This document shows positions 1-7,341 of a DNA stretch of 64,000 bases, in pieces. The position numbers were made by a program, and so were the translations under genes. The notes beneath the pieces are model-generated. The model ran no database searches. It was given only the letters and a program-made list of their open reading frames with translations, and had not been told where the DNA came from. This stretch comes from JAVJSU01 sp040219275. Lineage in GTDB: Bacteria; Chloroflexota; Anaerolineae; Aggregatilineales; Phototrophicaceae. The stretch is taken from positions 77,985 to 141,984 of the forward strand of contig JAVJSU010000103.1 in assembly GCA_040219275.1 (NCBI GenBank). The letters are read 5' to 3'. Each line of letters opens with the position of its first letter. The stretch's first letter is position 1.

Positions 1-471
1 CTCACCGAGCCATGTTGCCAGCAACGGGTAGGCTTCTCCGATTACGTCGGCGATTTCATCACGTAGATGCACCCCCAACGCGGGCGATGCGCCACCGGTG
101 GAAATGCCAATCGTAAGCGGTGATTTTTCGATTTGCATCACATTGTCAAAATCGCCGATGTTGTGACCGTCCACCGAATTGACTAACACGCCATAATTTT
201 GTGCGTCTGAGACAATTTGGCGATTCACGTCAGGCTGATTTGTCGCGGCGAAGACCAGAAAAGGCGCGATCTGGTGCAAATACTCGCTCTGGTAACCGTC
301 TGCGATGTGTGTGATCTGCGATAGTGGAATCTGTGGCGAAATTTGCGGGCTGATGACCGTCACATTTGCACCTTCCGTCAACAAATCACGGATTTTGCGC
401 GTGGCGATTTTCCCACCACCGACCACAAGGCAGGTGCGATTTTGGAGATGCAGGGAGATCAGATAGGTCAT
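1..471 (-). CDS. cysG: Siroheme synthase / precorrin-2 dehydrogenase, N-terminal part (cut by window edge)
   Basis: The reverse strand from an ATG at 469-471 reads continuously to the window edge, about 157 residues. It begins MTYLISLHLQNRTCLVVGGG, the N-terminal Rossmann NAD-binding motif (VVGGGKIATRK) of the CysG/Met8/YlnF family, followed by a FAATNQPDVN segment and the STGGASPALG motif typical of the dehydrogenase/ferrochelatase domain. The family oxidises precorrin-2 and chelates iron to make siroheme, the cofactor of assimilatory sulfite reductase. The start lies 5 bases downstream of the stop of the TauE-like gene, so it is the last visible gene of the sulfate-assimilation operon. Whether a C-terminal methyltransferase domain (full CysG) follows cannot be seen. 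Confidence 0.88.
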   Translation of the reverse strand, partial: MTYLISLHLQNRTCLVVGGGKIATRKIRDLLTEGANVTVISPQISPQIPLSQITHIADGYQSEYLHQIAPFLVFAATNQPDVNRQIVSDAQNYGVLVNSVDGHNIGDFDNVMQIEKSPLTIGISTGGASPALGVHLRDEIADVIGEAYPLLATWLGE

Positions 472-475
472 CTCG

Positions 476-1219
476 TTATACTCCGCTTAGAAAAATCGAC
501 ACACTCAGCACCATAATCAGTATGCTGACGAGTGACATCACAGTGCGGGTGGGCAAACGTCCACATAAATAGGCGGCAAAGGGAGATGCACACATGCCAC
601 CAATCATTAACCCTGCGATGATTTCTACACGCAAGTTGCTAATTTGAATATGGGTGATAAGGATAATGAAGGTTGCCACAGTGACGAAAAACTCGGCGAC
701 GCTGACTGTTCCGATGGCGAGGCGCGGATTTTCACCCCTTGCCAGCAAGGTCGATGTGGTGACGGGACCCCATCCCGCGCCGCCGAGCGCGTTCAAAAAG
801 CCACCAATCGCGCCTAATGGTGCGACGTAGGAGTGATTTGTCGTTGATGGCTTAACTTGCTGTGATGAGCGCAAAAAGATACGCATACCCATCGCAAACA
901 GATAGATCGCCACAAAAGGCGTTAAGATCGTATTAGGGAGCGACGTTGCAATTAGCGCCCCCACGATGCCGCCGATCATCCCCGCGGCACCCAGACGAAA
1001 CAACATATCAGAATCAACATTGCCAAAACGCCAATGCGAAATGCTGGATGTGCCACTCGTCAGAATTTTGGCGAATTGCACGCTGGAATTTGCCAGCAGG
1101 GGAGGCGTGCCAATAGTAAGCAGAAAGGTCATGGTAATCATGCCATACGCCATCCCTAATGATCCGTTGACCATCTGGGCGATAAATCCAACGAGGATGA
1201 AGACGAATAGGTCTTGCAT
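476..1219 (-). CDS. TauE/SafE family sulfite/sulfonate exporter
   Basis: A 247-residue hydrophobic protein with about eight membrane spans. It begins with a glycine-rich span (FILVGFIAQMVNGSLGMAYG), the conserved first repeat of the TauE/SafE (DUF81) family, and has a second related repeat near residue 135 (GAIGGFLNALGGAGWGP). Family members export sulfite or other sulfur oxyanions or organosulfonates across the cytoplasmic membrane. The start codon overlaps the stop of sat by one base and cysG follows after 5 bases, so it is translationally coupled inside the sulfur operon. This context supports sulfite or sulfate as the substrate. Direction and substrate are inferred. Confidence 0.85.
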   Translation of the reverse strand: MQDLFVFILVGFIAQMVNGSLGMAYGMITMTFLLTIGTPPLLANSSVQFAKILTSGTSSISHWRFGNVDSDMLFRLGAAGMIGGIVGALIATSLPNTILTPFVAIYLFAMGMRIFLRSSQQVKPSTTNHSYVAPLGAIGGFLNALGGAGWGPVTTSTLLARGENPRLAIGTVSVAEFFVTVATFIILITHIQISNLRVEIIAGLMIGGMCASPFAAYLCGRLPTRTVMSLVSILIMVLSVSIFLSGV

Positions 1220-2427
1220 TAAATCGGCTGTCCAATCGATTGTGTTGCACGGCGCAAAATTTCACTGACTTCCGGGCGGGTGAATTCTGGCGGGAGATTT
1301 TCGCCTCCTGTGAGCTTGTTACGCACCTGTGTGCCGCTCAAGAATACCCATTCGTCTTTACCGTGTGGGCAGGTCTTGGCGGTGACGACGGTTTCGCAAC
1401 TATTGCAATAGAACGCGTGCTCAAAGTTGAGCGGTGTGATGCCAATTTCGCCCGGTTCAAATTCATCGAAGATTAGTTGTGCATCGTAAGTGCCATAATA
1501 TTTGCCCACGCCGGCATGGTCACGCCCGACGATGAAGTGTGAGCACCCATAATTCTTGCGGGCAATGGCGTGGAAAATTGCTTCACGCGGACCGGCATAA
1601 CGCATGGCGGCGGGGAAGGCGGAGAGCAACACGCGATCTGCGGGATAATAGCGATCCAGAATAACGCGGTAACTTTCTACGCGTACATCGGCTGGAATAT
1701 CATCAGATTTGGTCGCGCCGACGAGCGGATGCAGGAGCAAACCGTCGACAATTTCTAGCGCGGTTTTCTGGATGTATTCATGGGCGCGGTGAATGGGGTT
1801 GCGCGTCTGGAAAGCGACCACACGTCGCCAACCCTGCTCGATAAAATATGCGCGGGTTTGGGCTGGAGTTAGGCGAATATCAGGGAATTCTGTTGCGGCA
1901 TAAGAGGGTAAATCAATCACGTCGATTGTGCCGCCGAGTAAGGTGCGTCCGGTTTCGTATAGGCGGGCTACGCCGGGATGGTCGAGGTCTGTGGTGCGAT
2001 AAACATATTCAGCTTCAACCTGCGGGTCGAACTCATATTTGTCCTCGACATGCAAGACCGCTAACAGGCGTTCGCCGTCTTCAGTTGCTTCGATGAGTGC
2101 CACGTCTTGACCGATTTGAATGACGGGTGCTTGTGCGTCGTCAACAGGTAAAACGACGGGGACTGTCCATGGTAAGCCGTTTGCCAGACGCATATTTTTG
2201 ACGACGTTCTCATAGTCAGGCTGATTCATGAATCCGGTCAGTGGGCTGTAACCACCAATGGCAATCATTTCCAGATCGGCGAGATTCACTTCGTTCAACG
2301 TGATCGTAACGAGGTCGCGGGTGGATTCAATGAGTGCGTCACGCTGAGTACCTGTGAAGAGACGGTTAATCAGTGTGCCACCATGCGGCTCGATCAATTT
2401 GATTTGGGGTGGTGCTGTTAAAGTCAT
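1219..2427 (-). CDS. sat: Sulfate adenylyltransferase (ATP sulfurylase)
   Basis: A 402-residue homo-oligomeric type ATP sulfurylase. It shows the nucleotide-binding motif QTRNPIHRAHEY near residue 205 (the HxxH-type nucleotidyltransferase signature), the GRDHAGVGKYYGTYDAQ block, and a C-terminal CNSCETVVTAKTCPHG zinc/cysteine segment common in bacterial and archaeal Sat. The reaction is ATP + sulfate to adenosine 5'-phosphosulfate (APS) plus pyrophosphate, the first step of sulfate assimilation. There is no fused APS-kinase domain; the kinase is the separate gene upstream in the operon. Length is normal for the family. Confidence 0.96.
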   Translation of the reverse strand: MTLTAPPQIKLIEPHGGTLINRLFTGTQRDALIESTRDLVTITLNEVNLADLEMIAIGGYSPLTGFMNQPDYENVVKNMRLANGLPWTVPVVLPVDDAQAPVIQIGQDVALIEATEDGERLLAVLHVEDKYEFDPQVEAEYVYRTTDLDHPGVARLYETGRTLLGGTIDVIDLPSYAATEFPDIRLTPAQTRAYFIEQGWRRVVAFQTRNPIHRAHEYIQKTALEIVDGLLLHPLVGATKSDDIPADVRVESYRVILDRYYPADRVLLSAFPAAMRYAGPREAIFHAIARKNYGCSHFIVGRDHAGVGKYYGTYDAQLIFDEFEPGEIGITPLNFEHAFYCNSCETVVTAKTCPHGKDEWVFLSGTQVRNKLTGGENLPPEFTRPEVSEILRRATQSIGQPI

Positions 2428-2448
2428 GTTTGCTCCCTAGCTGTCGAT

Positions 2449-3024
2449 TTAAGAGGTCACCGGCACACGCGCCGGGATCAATGCATTTGCTTCTAAATAC
2501 GTGAGGATTTTATTGACGCTTTCCTCAAGCGTTTCTGTGTTGGTATCCACAATAATTTCCGGTGAGACAGGCGCTTCATAAGGATCGCTTACGCCTGTAA
2601 AGTTAGGGATTTCGCCCGCAATTGCTTTTTCGTACAGTCCTTTCACGTCGCGCCCGATGCAGGTTTCCAGTGACGCATCCACGAATACCTCGATAAAGTT
2701 GGTTGTTTCGCGGCGCACCATGTCACGTGTAGCTTGATAGGGTGAAATGAACGACCCGATCACGCCTACGCCATTACGCGAAAGCAACTTGGCGACAAAC
2801 GTTACGCGTTCGATATTTTTGTCACGGTCTTCTTTGCTAAAGCCGAGATCACGCGTGAGTGATTCACGCACGACATCACCATCCAAGCGTTCGGCTTTTA
2901 CGCCACGCGCCTGTAATTCCGGCAAAAGTGCTAGGGCGATGGTAGTTTTGCCAGCGCCGCTTAAGCCAGTGAGCCACAGGGTAAAGCCAGCGTTCTCGAA
3001 ATTTGTTTCATGATTGTTCGTCAA
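2449..3024 (-). CDS. cysC: Adenylyl-sulfate kinase (APS kinase)
   Basis: A 191-residue P-loop kinase with Walker A GLSGAGKTT near residues 20-28, the LDGDVVRESL APS-binding block, GFSKEDRDKNI, and the lid sequence GLYEKAIAGEIPNFTGV. It phosphorylates APS at the 3'-OH to give PAPS. The start codon overlaps the cysH stop by four bases (ATGA), which implies translational coupling. Length is typical for stand-alone CysC. Because cysH next door carries the APS-reductase type cysteine pairs, the cell may reduce APS directly, and PAPS may serve sulfotransferases as well. That last point is inference. Confidence 0.95.
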   Translation of the reverse strand: MTNNHETNFENAGFTLWLTGLSGAGKTTIALALLPELQARGVKAERLDGDVVRESLTRDLGFSKEDRDKNIERVTFVAKLLSRNGVGVIGSFISPYQATRDMVRRETTNFIEVFVDASLETCIGRDVKGLYEKAIAGEIPNFTGVSDPYEAPVSPEIIVDTNTETLEESVNKILTYLEANALIPARVPVTS

Positions 3025-3743
3025 TTTTGAAGCTCCTCAGAGTCAGGTAAATGAATGCCACATTCGGTCTTGCTAGATTGCACCCATCGTCCGGCGCGTG
3101 GATCAGCGCCATCCGAGACAGGTTGCGTGCAGGGAAAACAGCCAATGGTCGGATAATTGTTGTCATGAAGCGTGTTGTAGGGCAAATCGTAGGCTTCGAT
3201 GTACGTCCAGATCATCGATTCCGTCCATGTGGCGAAGGGGCATAATTTGGCGAGTCCGTGCTTTTTGTCCCATTGGATAACAGGTGTATTCGCACGGGTT
3301 GGTGATTGGTCACGCCGCAAGCCAGTGATCCACGCGCTATAGTTGGTAAGCGCGTCATCAAGGGGGCGTGTTTTACGCAGATTACAGCATAGATCAGGAT
3401 CACGACTCCATAACGCCTCGCCATGTGCTTGCGCTTGTTGTTCTACCGTTTGCTGGGGGCGGATGCGATGCAGGTTGAGATTGAATTGTGCTTGAAGTTG
3501 ATCTATTAGGCTGTACGTTTCTTGAAAAAGTAAACCGGTATCGAGGGTTAGCACCGGTAAATCGGGGGCAATTTGCTGTAGCATGTGCAAAGTGACGATG
3601 CCTGTCGGTTGGAAGCTCGTCACGAGCGCAAGCTGATCGCCATAAGTTCGAGTCGCCCACGAGAGGATGTCCTGTGGAGAAGAGGACTCATAGCGCTCTG
3701 CTATGGCGGTAAATTCGTTTTGATCTGGAAATGTGTTGTTCAT
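3021..3743 (-). CDS. cysH: Adenylyl-sulfate / PAPS reductase with [4Fe-4S] cysteine pairs
   Basis: A 240-residue PP-loop thiol-dependent reductase. Key parts are the substrate loop SFQPTGIV, DTGLLFQETY, the pair CC in DLCCNLRK, the pair CxxC in GCFPCTQP, and a C-terminal KTECGIH carrying the catalytic cysteine. The CC...CxxC set binds the [4Fe-4S] cluster of APS reductases and is absent from the E. coli-type PAPS reductase. The enzyme reduces APS (or PAPS) to sulfite using thioredoxin or glutathione. I place the start at the ATG at 3741-3743 because AGGAG lies 5 bases upstream. A longer in-frame GTG at 3902 would run through the leader terminator and is rejected. It is the first structural gene of the operon. 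Confidence 0.93.
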   Translation of the reverse strand: MNNTFPDQNEFTAIAERYESSSPQDILSWATRTYGDQLALVTSFQPTGIVTLHMLQQIAPDLPVLTLDTGLLFQETYSLIDQLQAQFNLNLHRIRPQQTVEQQAQAHGEALWSRDPDLCCNLRKTRPLDDALTNYSAWITGLRRDQSPTRANTPVIQWDKKHGLAKLCPFATWTESMIWTYIEAYDLPYNTLHDNNYPTIGCFPCTQPVSDGADPRAGRWVQSSKTECGIHLPDSEELQN

Positions 3744-3780
3744 AATAACTCCTACACTCGTAGGCGAATGGTCGTGTAAA

Positions 3781-3808
3781 TAAAAATGCCCCGAAATATC
3801 CGGGGCAT
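3781..3808 (-). terminator. Second attenuator terminator, just upstream of cysH
   Basis: On the minus strand an 8-bp perfect stem ATGCCCCG / CGGGGCAT with a 7-base loop is followed directly by a run of Ts (3781-3785). It lies 22 bases after the stop of the second Cys-rich leader frame and about 38 bases before the cysH start. That is where an intrinsic terminator of a transcription attenuator would sit. Confidence 0.85.
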
Positions 3809-3829
3809 CTGTGTGCATGGTGACAACAT

Positions 3830-3925
3830 TCAGACAGGCAGAACCGGATATCGCAGTCGTGGACTGTGACACATACAGCACATACACTTGGGCATATAAC
3901 ACAAATTTTTCGGAATGCTTGTCAT
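3830..3925 (-). CDS. Cys-rich leader peptide 2 (31 residues) upstream of cysH
   Basis: A short frame too small for usual gene calling. It has an ATG at 3925 with GGAG nine bases upstream (3935-3938), 31 codons and a TGA at 3830-3832. Five of residues 9-19 are cysteine, including the stretch CMCCMC. The frame ends just before the intrinsic terminator at 3781-3808. Leader peptides rich in the regulated amino acid, followed by a terminator, are the hallmark of ribosome-mediated attenuation. Poly-cysteine leader frames are known upstream of sulfur genes in mycobacteria. Here ribosome stalling at Cys codons when cysteinyl-tRNA is scarce would be expected to favour read-through into cysH. Function is inferred from layout; the frame and terminator are directly visible. 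Confidence 0.75.
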   Translation of the reverse strand: MTSIPKNLCYMPKCMCCMCHSPRLRYPVLPV

Positions 3926-3944
3926 TATTAAAAACTCCAACTTA

Positions 3945-3974
3945 ATAAAAAACCCGGATGCGATGATCCGGGTT
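3945..3974 (-). terminator. First attenuator terminator in the cysH leader
   Basis: On the minus strand a perfect 9-bp stem AACCCGGAT / ATCCGGGTT with a 6-base loop is followed by a T-rich tail. It lies about 40 bases after the stop of leader frame 1 and upstream of leader frame 2. A palindrome TTGCGCGCAA near 3997-4006, between the frame and this stem, could take part in an alternative structure. Confidence 0.85.
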
Positions 3975-4014
3975 AAGTGTCTTTTTTACGTGTGCTTGCG
4001 CGCAACAAAGTACC

Positions 4015-4089
4015 CTAAATCGCATCATCTTTGGCAGGTGATGGCATACAACACATGGTGCACATACATAGGGTCTTGAGAAAGTTCAC
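4015..4089 (-). CDS. Cys-rich leader peptide 1 (up to 24 residues)
   Basis: A short frame starting at GTG 4087-4089 (weak GGA six bases upstream) or at an internal ATG at 4063-4065, ending with TAG at 4015-4017. It contains four cysteines in residues 8-14 (LCMCTMCCM). The core resembles leader peptide 2: both have a K-x-L-C start, an MCCM block and a following SP, so the two leader modules probably arose by duplication. It lies about 30-55 bases downstream of the predicted transcription start and ahead of the terminator at 3945-3974. Start choice is uncertain; the role as attenuator leader is inferred. Confidence 0.68.
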   Translation of the reverse strand: MNFLKTLCMCTMCCMPSPAKDDAI

Positions 4090-4125
4090 GAGATTTCCAC
4101 ATATTTCAGTTAAGTTACTGCGAGC

Positions 4126-4155
4126 ACTATACCAATTCTTAAGAGAGGTTGTCAA
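4126..4155 (-). promoter_or_regulatory. Sigma70-type promoter of the sulfate-assimilation operon
   Basis: On the minus strand a perfect -35 box TTGACA (4150-4155), an 18-base spacer and a -10 box TATAGT (4126-4131). The expected transcription start is near 4119, which gives a leader RNA of about 375 bases before cysH that carries both Cys-rich frames and both terminators. Confidence 0.75.
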
Positions 4156-4243
4156 CAAATTCGACATATCTGATTAATTTCTGTATACATTGTATATAGA
4201 ACCTCATATATCCTGAACAAAAATTAAGATATAAACCGTAATG

Positions 4244-5515
4244 TTAACTAGCCTCAGCCATGCGTGTTGGGTTTTTGACCAGCAGAGCGGCACATAAGAT
4301 CATCATAGCTAGCACAATGCCCACGAGAAGGGCGGCATGGTAATCTCCCAGCGTGTCGAACGATAGCCCGAAGACCAACGGTCCTATGGATGTTCCGATG
4401 ACGGCAGAGGTCGCGACGAAGCCACGGATCGCCCCTTGATGTTGCCGCCCGAATAAATTGACCCAGACTGTACCATCAAACACGGAGCCAATCCCCATAA
4501 ACACACCGAATGCGGCGGAATAGGGTATCAACAGCCAGCTTTCTGTCATCAAACCAGCCAATGCAGTGGCGGTCATCAAGCCGAGCATCTGAAGCGCGAT
4601 TAATTTACCGGGATGTAAACGATCCACCAACCAGCCAGAAAATAAAGTGAAACCAGCGGTCATGAGTGCAATTTGACCATAAGTGGTTGCGGCAACTCCT
4701 GCACCATAGCCCAGACTCTCGAAAATTGAGACCTGATGAAAAATGAGCGCCGTCCCCCACGCGCCTGTTAAGACTCGTGTCATAATAAACACCCAGAAAA
4801 TCGGTGTACGTTGCGCCTCAATGAGTGTCCAATTGTCTTCGATAATTTTATCGGTGCCGGGGGTGAGTGATGTTGCCTCGCCATCTGGTTTTAAGCCGAA
4901 ATCTTCCGGACGATTCCGTAAAAATAGTCCAAGCAGTGGCAACACAAATAGTAGAATTGCCCCGCCCAGCAGGAGCCATGCGTTTCTCCAGCCATGCACA
5001 TCAATAAACCCCTGCAACTGAGGCACGTAAAACCGTTGAAACAGTGCAAACCCGACCAGAGACATTGCCATCACCCAGCCGCGCCGTTTATGAAACCATT
5101 GTGCGATGACGGTGCTATTGACCAATCCCATTGATCCCTGACCGAGCGCACGAATCGCGATAAAGCTGATGAGAATAGTAAATGCGCCACTCACCAAAGA
5201 ACACGCCAGCAAAGCCAACCCGAATAATAGGGCAATCGCAATACTCATCATGCGATTGCCGTGCAAGTCAATGCGCCTGCCGACCCATGTAAGCGATAAT
5301 GCTGCGATAAACGTCCCCAGCCCATATAAGCCAGACACGCTGGTGCGATCTAGCCCAAAATCCAGAATATAGTGGTCGATAAACAGGGAAATAGAGAAAC
5401 TTTGTCCGGGCGAGGTCGCTGAAATACCGATTGTCGCCACGAACCAGATCACCCACCCATAAAAAATAGGTGAGCGTTGTACAATTGTGTTTTGTCGAAG
5501 TGTTTGTGCAGTCAT
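4244..5515 (-). CDS. MFS transporter, monocarboxylate/OFA-like
   Basis: A 423-residue protein with about twelve hydrophobic spans and the MFS loop motif between spans 2 and 3 (WVGRRIDLHGNR). There is an RPEDFGLKPDG segment in the central loop, seen in monocarboxylate-type (MCT/oxalate-formate antiporter-like) carriers. It is probably a cytoplasmic-membrane carrier for a small organic acid; the substrate cannot be read from the sequence. It ends about 90 bases upstream of the cys promoter and is transcribed in the same direction, but the strong promoter and leader between them make cysH transcriptionally separate. Confidence 0.8.
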   Translation of the reverse strand: MTAQTLRQNTIVQRSPIFYGWVIWFVATIGISATSPGQSFSISLFIDHYILDFGLDRTSVSGLYGLGTFIAALSLTWVGRRIDLHGNRMMSIAIALLFGLALLACSLVSGAFTILISFIAIRALGQGSMGLVNSTVIAQWFHKRRGWVMAMSLVGFALFQRFYVPQLQGFIDVHGWRNAWLLLGGAILLFVLPLLGLFLRNRPEDFGLKPDGEATSLTPGTDKIIEDNWTLIEAQRTPIFWVFIMTRVLTGAWGTALIFHQVSIFESLGYGAGVAATTYGQIALMTAGFTLFSGWLVDRLHPGKLIALQMLGLMTATALAGLMTESWLLIPYSAAFGVFMGIGSVFDGTVWVNLFGRQHQGAIRGFVATSAVIGTSIGPLVFGLSFDTLGDYHAALLVGIVLAMMILCAALLVKNPTRMAEAS

Positions 5516-5591
5516 CCAAGAAGTGTCTCAAAAGACGCGCAAAATTACAATGATTCCACTTTATGATTGGTTTACATGTTGCAATGAATTA

Positions 5592-5912
5592 TCAAAGGCG
5601 ATCAATCCGATCTGCGCCCTGTATCGCTCCTTCAATGTTGGGGACCTCTGCCATTTCTACTTCTACGAAGACGACAGTTTGCCCATTGTCGAGAGCTTTG
5701 TTGTAGAAAGATTGCTCTTTTAGACCAATTCCTGTATCGGCGATCGTTCCACCCCGATAAAAGGCGGCAGAAACCCCGCCTTGAGCATGATCCTGGTTTG
5801 AATTCGGTGACATGATGACGACATTTTCCGCTTCTACGCGCAATTCGTAAAGCGAGATTAGGGTTTCCGTTAAAGCTTTTTCATTAGTGAATATAGCGGC
5901 GATAACTGGCAT
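5592..5912 (-). CDS. Small YflT/general-stress-like protein
   Basis: A 106-residue protein. The start is set at the ATG at 5910-5912, with GGAG eight bases upstream; a longer in-frame extension overlaps the preceding FAD gene and is unlikely. It begins PVIAAIFTNEKALTETLISL and has a FYNKALDNGQTVVFVEVE segment. This arrangement resembles the YflT/GS17M general-stress fold, where a ferredoxin-like alpha/beta unit precedes a glycine-rich stretch. It lies 52 bases downstream of the FAD oxidoreductase on the same strand and is probably co-transcribed. Function unknown; family assignment is tentative. Confidence 0.55.
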   Translation of the reverse strand: MPVIAAIFTNEKALTETLISLYELRVEAENVVIMSPNSNQDHAQGGVSAAFYRGGTIADTGIGLKEQSFYNKALDNGQTVVFVEVEMAEVPNIEGAIQGADRIDRL

Positions 5913-5964
5913 TAATTTGTCTCCTTTGCTTTCTAGGGATTGTTTAGCGGGTTGTTTTGATAAT

Positions 5965-7203
5965 CTATGCGGTTGCGTTCGGTGCTTTAAGCGATTGATT
6001 GCTGTCTTCAAGCATAGTTGCCGCAACAGGCTCACCATTGGCAATCATCATCTGTGCGAACTCGCGTTCTTCATCCGGTCTGCCCATGACGAAGGCGGCG
6101 ACGAGACGATTTTGCTGTAGCCACCACACACTGAACCCCTCTGCGGAGAGTTCTCCACGATAGACGACGCGATCTGCTTCTTTAACATCGCCCCAAAATT
6201 CGTAGGATAGGTCGAATATGTCAGAGAAGAAATATGGTATTTCACGGTAAGGTTCACGCGTTTGATTAGTCATCACTTGTGCCGCATACTGCCCCTGTGT
6301 GACGGCATTATTCCAATGCTCAATCCGGCGATGTTTATCAAATATGACATCATGATAGGTGGCGACATCACCGGCGACATAAATATTGCTGATACTGCTG
6401 GTTAGAAAGTGATCCACCAGAATGCCCTCTTCGGTGCGGATGCTCGTTTTCTCAAACAGGTCAATATTCGGAATTACGCCGATTCCTGCTATGACGAGAT
6501 CGGTTTCCAATGTTTTGCCTGAGTCCAGCCTTACATTGGTGAGATGCCCATTTGAGCCGATGATTTCTACCGCTTTTTCACCTTTGATGAACTTCACACC
6601 CTGTTCACGATAATATTCTTCAAAAAATTCTGACATTTCTTTAGTGAAAAAGTGGTCTTTCATGAGCGCATCTTCGGGGAAGACCATCGTCACTTCGTAA
6701 TTCTTTTGCCGCATCTGAGAAGCAACTTCCATGCCGATATAGCCGCCACCGAGAATGACAACCCGTGCAATGTCATACTCCTGCTCTCGTATCGCCATAG
6801 AATCCGCGAGTGAACGTAAATAATGCACTCCGTCCCACTCAGCGCCGGGAATATCGAGTGTGCGCACCCGTGATCCGGTGCAGATGAGCAATTTTTCATA
6901 GGTGAACGTGTCATCTTTGCTGTAGAGGGCAGATTTTTCTGGTTCTATCGTCTGGATGCGTGTCTCCAGAAAAACTGCTATGCCATGATCGTCATAAAAG
7001 GCTTGATCATTGATGAGAATTTCTGATGGAGATTTGTCTCCCGCGAGAAATGCTTTTGAAAGCGGTGGACGCTCATAAGGCAAGGAAGACTCTGCGGAGA
7101 TAATGGCTAATTCACCGGAATCAATACCTGCTTCAGCAAAACTTTTCGCCGCATATCCCGCCGCCACGCCGCCGCCAAGAATAATATATTTGTAATTACG
7201 CAT
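5965..7203 (-). CDS. FAD/NAD(P)-dependent ferredoxin-reductase-like oxidoreductase
   Basis: A 412-residue pyridine nucleotide-disulfide oxidoreductase-type protein. It has an N-terminal FAD dinucleotide motif (ILGGGVAAGYAAK), a second NAD(P)-binding motif near residue 150 (VVILGGGYIGMEVAS), and the FAD-binding block YVAGDVATY near residue 280. It lacks the CxxxxC redox pair of disulfide reductases, which fits the ferredoxin-reductase / monodehydroascorbate-reductase branch that passes electrons to a partner. I prefer the start at 7201-7203 (AAGGGA seven bases upstream) over the ATG six codons earlier. A P450 lies 3 kb away, but there is no direct link. Confidence 0.85.
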   Translation of the reverse strand: MRNYKYIILGGGVAAGYAAKSFAEAGIDSGELAIISAESSLPYERPPLSKAFLAGDKSPSEILINDQAFYDDHGIAVFLETRIQTIEPEKSALYSKDDTFTYEKLLICTGSRVRTLDIPGAEWDGVHYLRSLADSMAIREQEYDIARVVILGGGYIGMEVASQMRQKNYEVTMVFPEDALMKDHFFTKEMSEFFEEYYREQGVKFIKGEKAVEIIGSNGHLTNVRLDSGKTLETDLVIAGIGVIPNIDLFEKTSIRTEEGILVDHFLTSSISNIYVAGDVATYHDVIFDKHRRIEHWNNAVTQGQYAAQVMTNQTREPYREIPYFFSDIFDLSYEFWGDVKEADRVVYRGELSAEGFSVWWLQQNRLVAAFVMGRPDEEREFAQMMIANGEPVAATMLEDSNQSLKAPNATA

Positions 7204-7341
7204 ATATTTTTGTCCCTTCATTTGCTTTACTTACTTATTTTTAGTATAGGGAAGGGACGTAAAGTGCTGATTGTCTGAAGATAAGCAGGGTGTAAGTAAA
7301 ACTAAAGACGCGGCTTAATGCGTTATTTATGCCCTTGTAGG

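Noticed and set aside
3744..3902. N-terminal extension of CysH from a GTG at 3902
   Set aside because: It would read through the leader terminator and overlap the Cys-rich leader frame; the internal ATG at 3743 has a strong ribosome site and matches family length.
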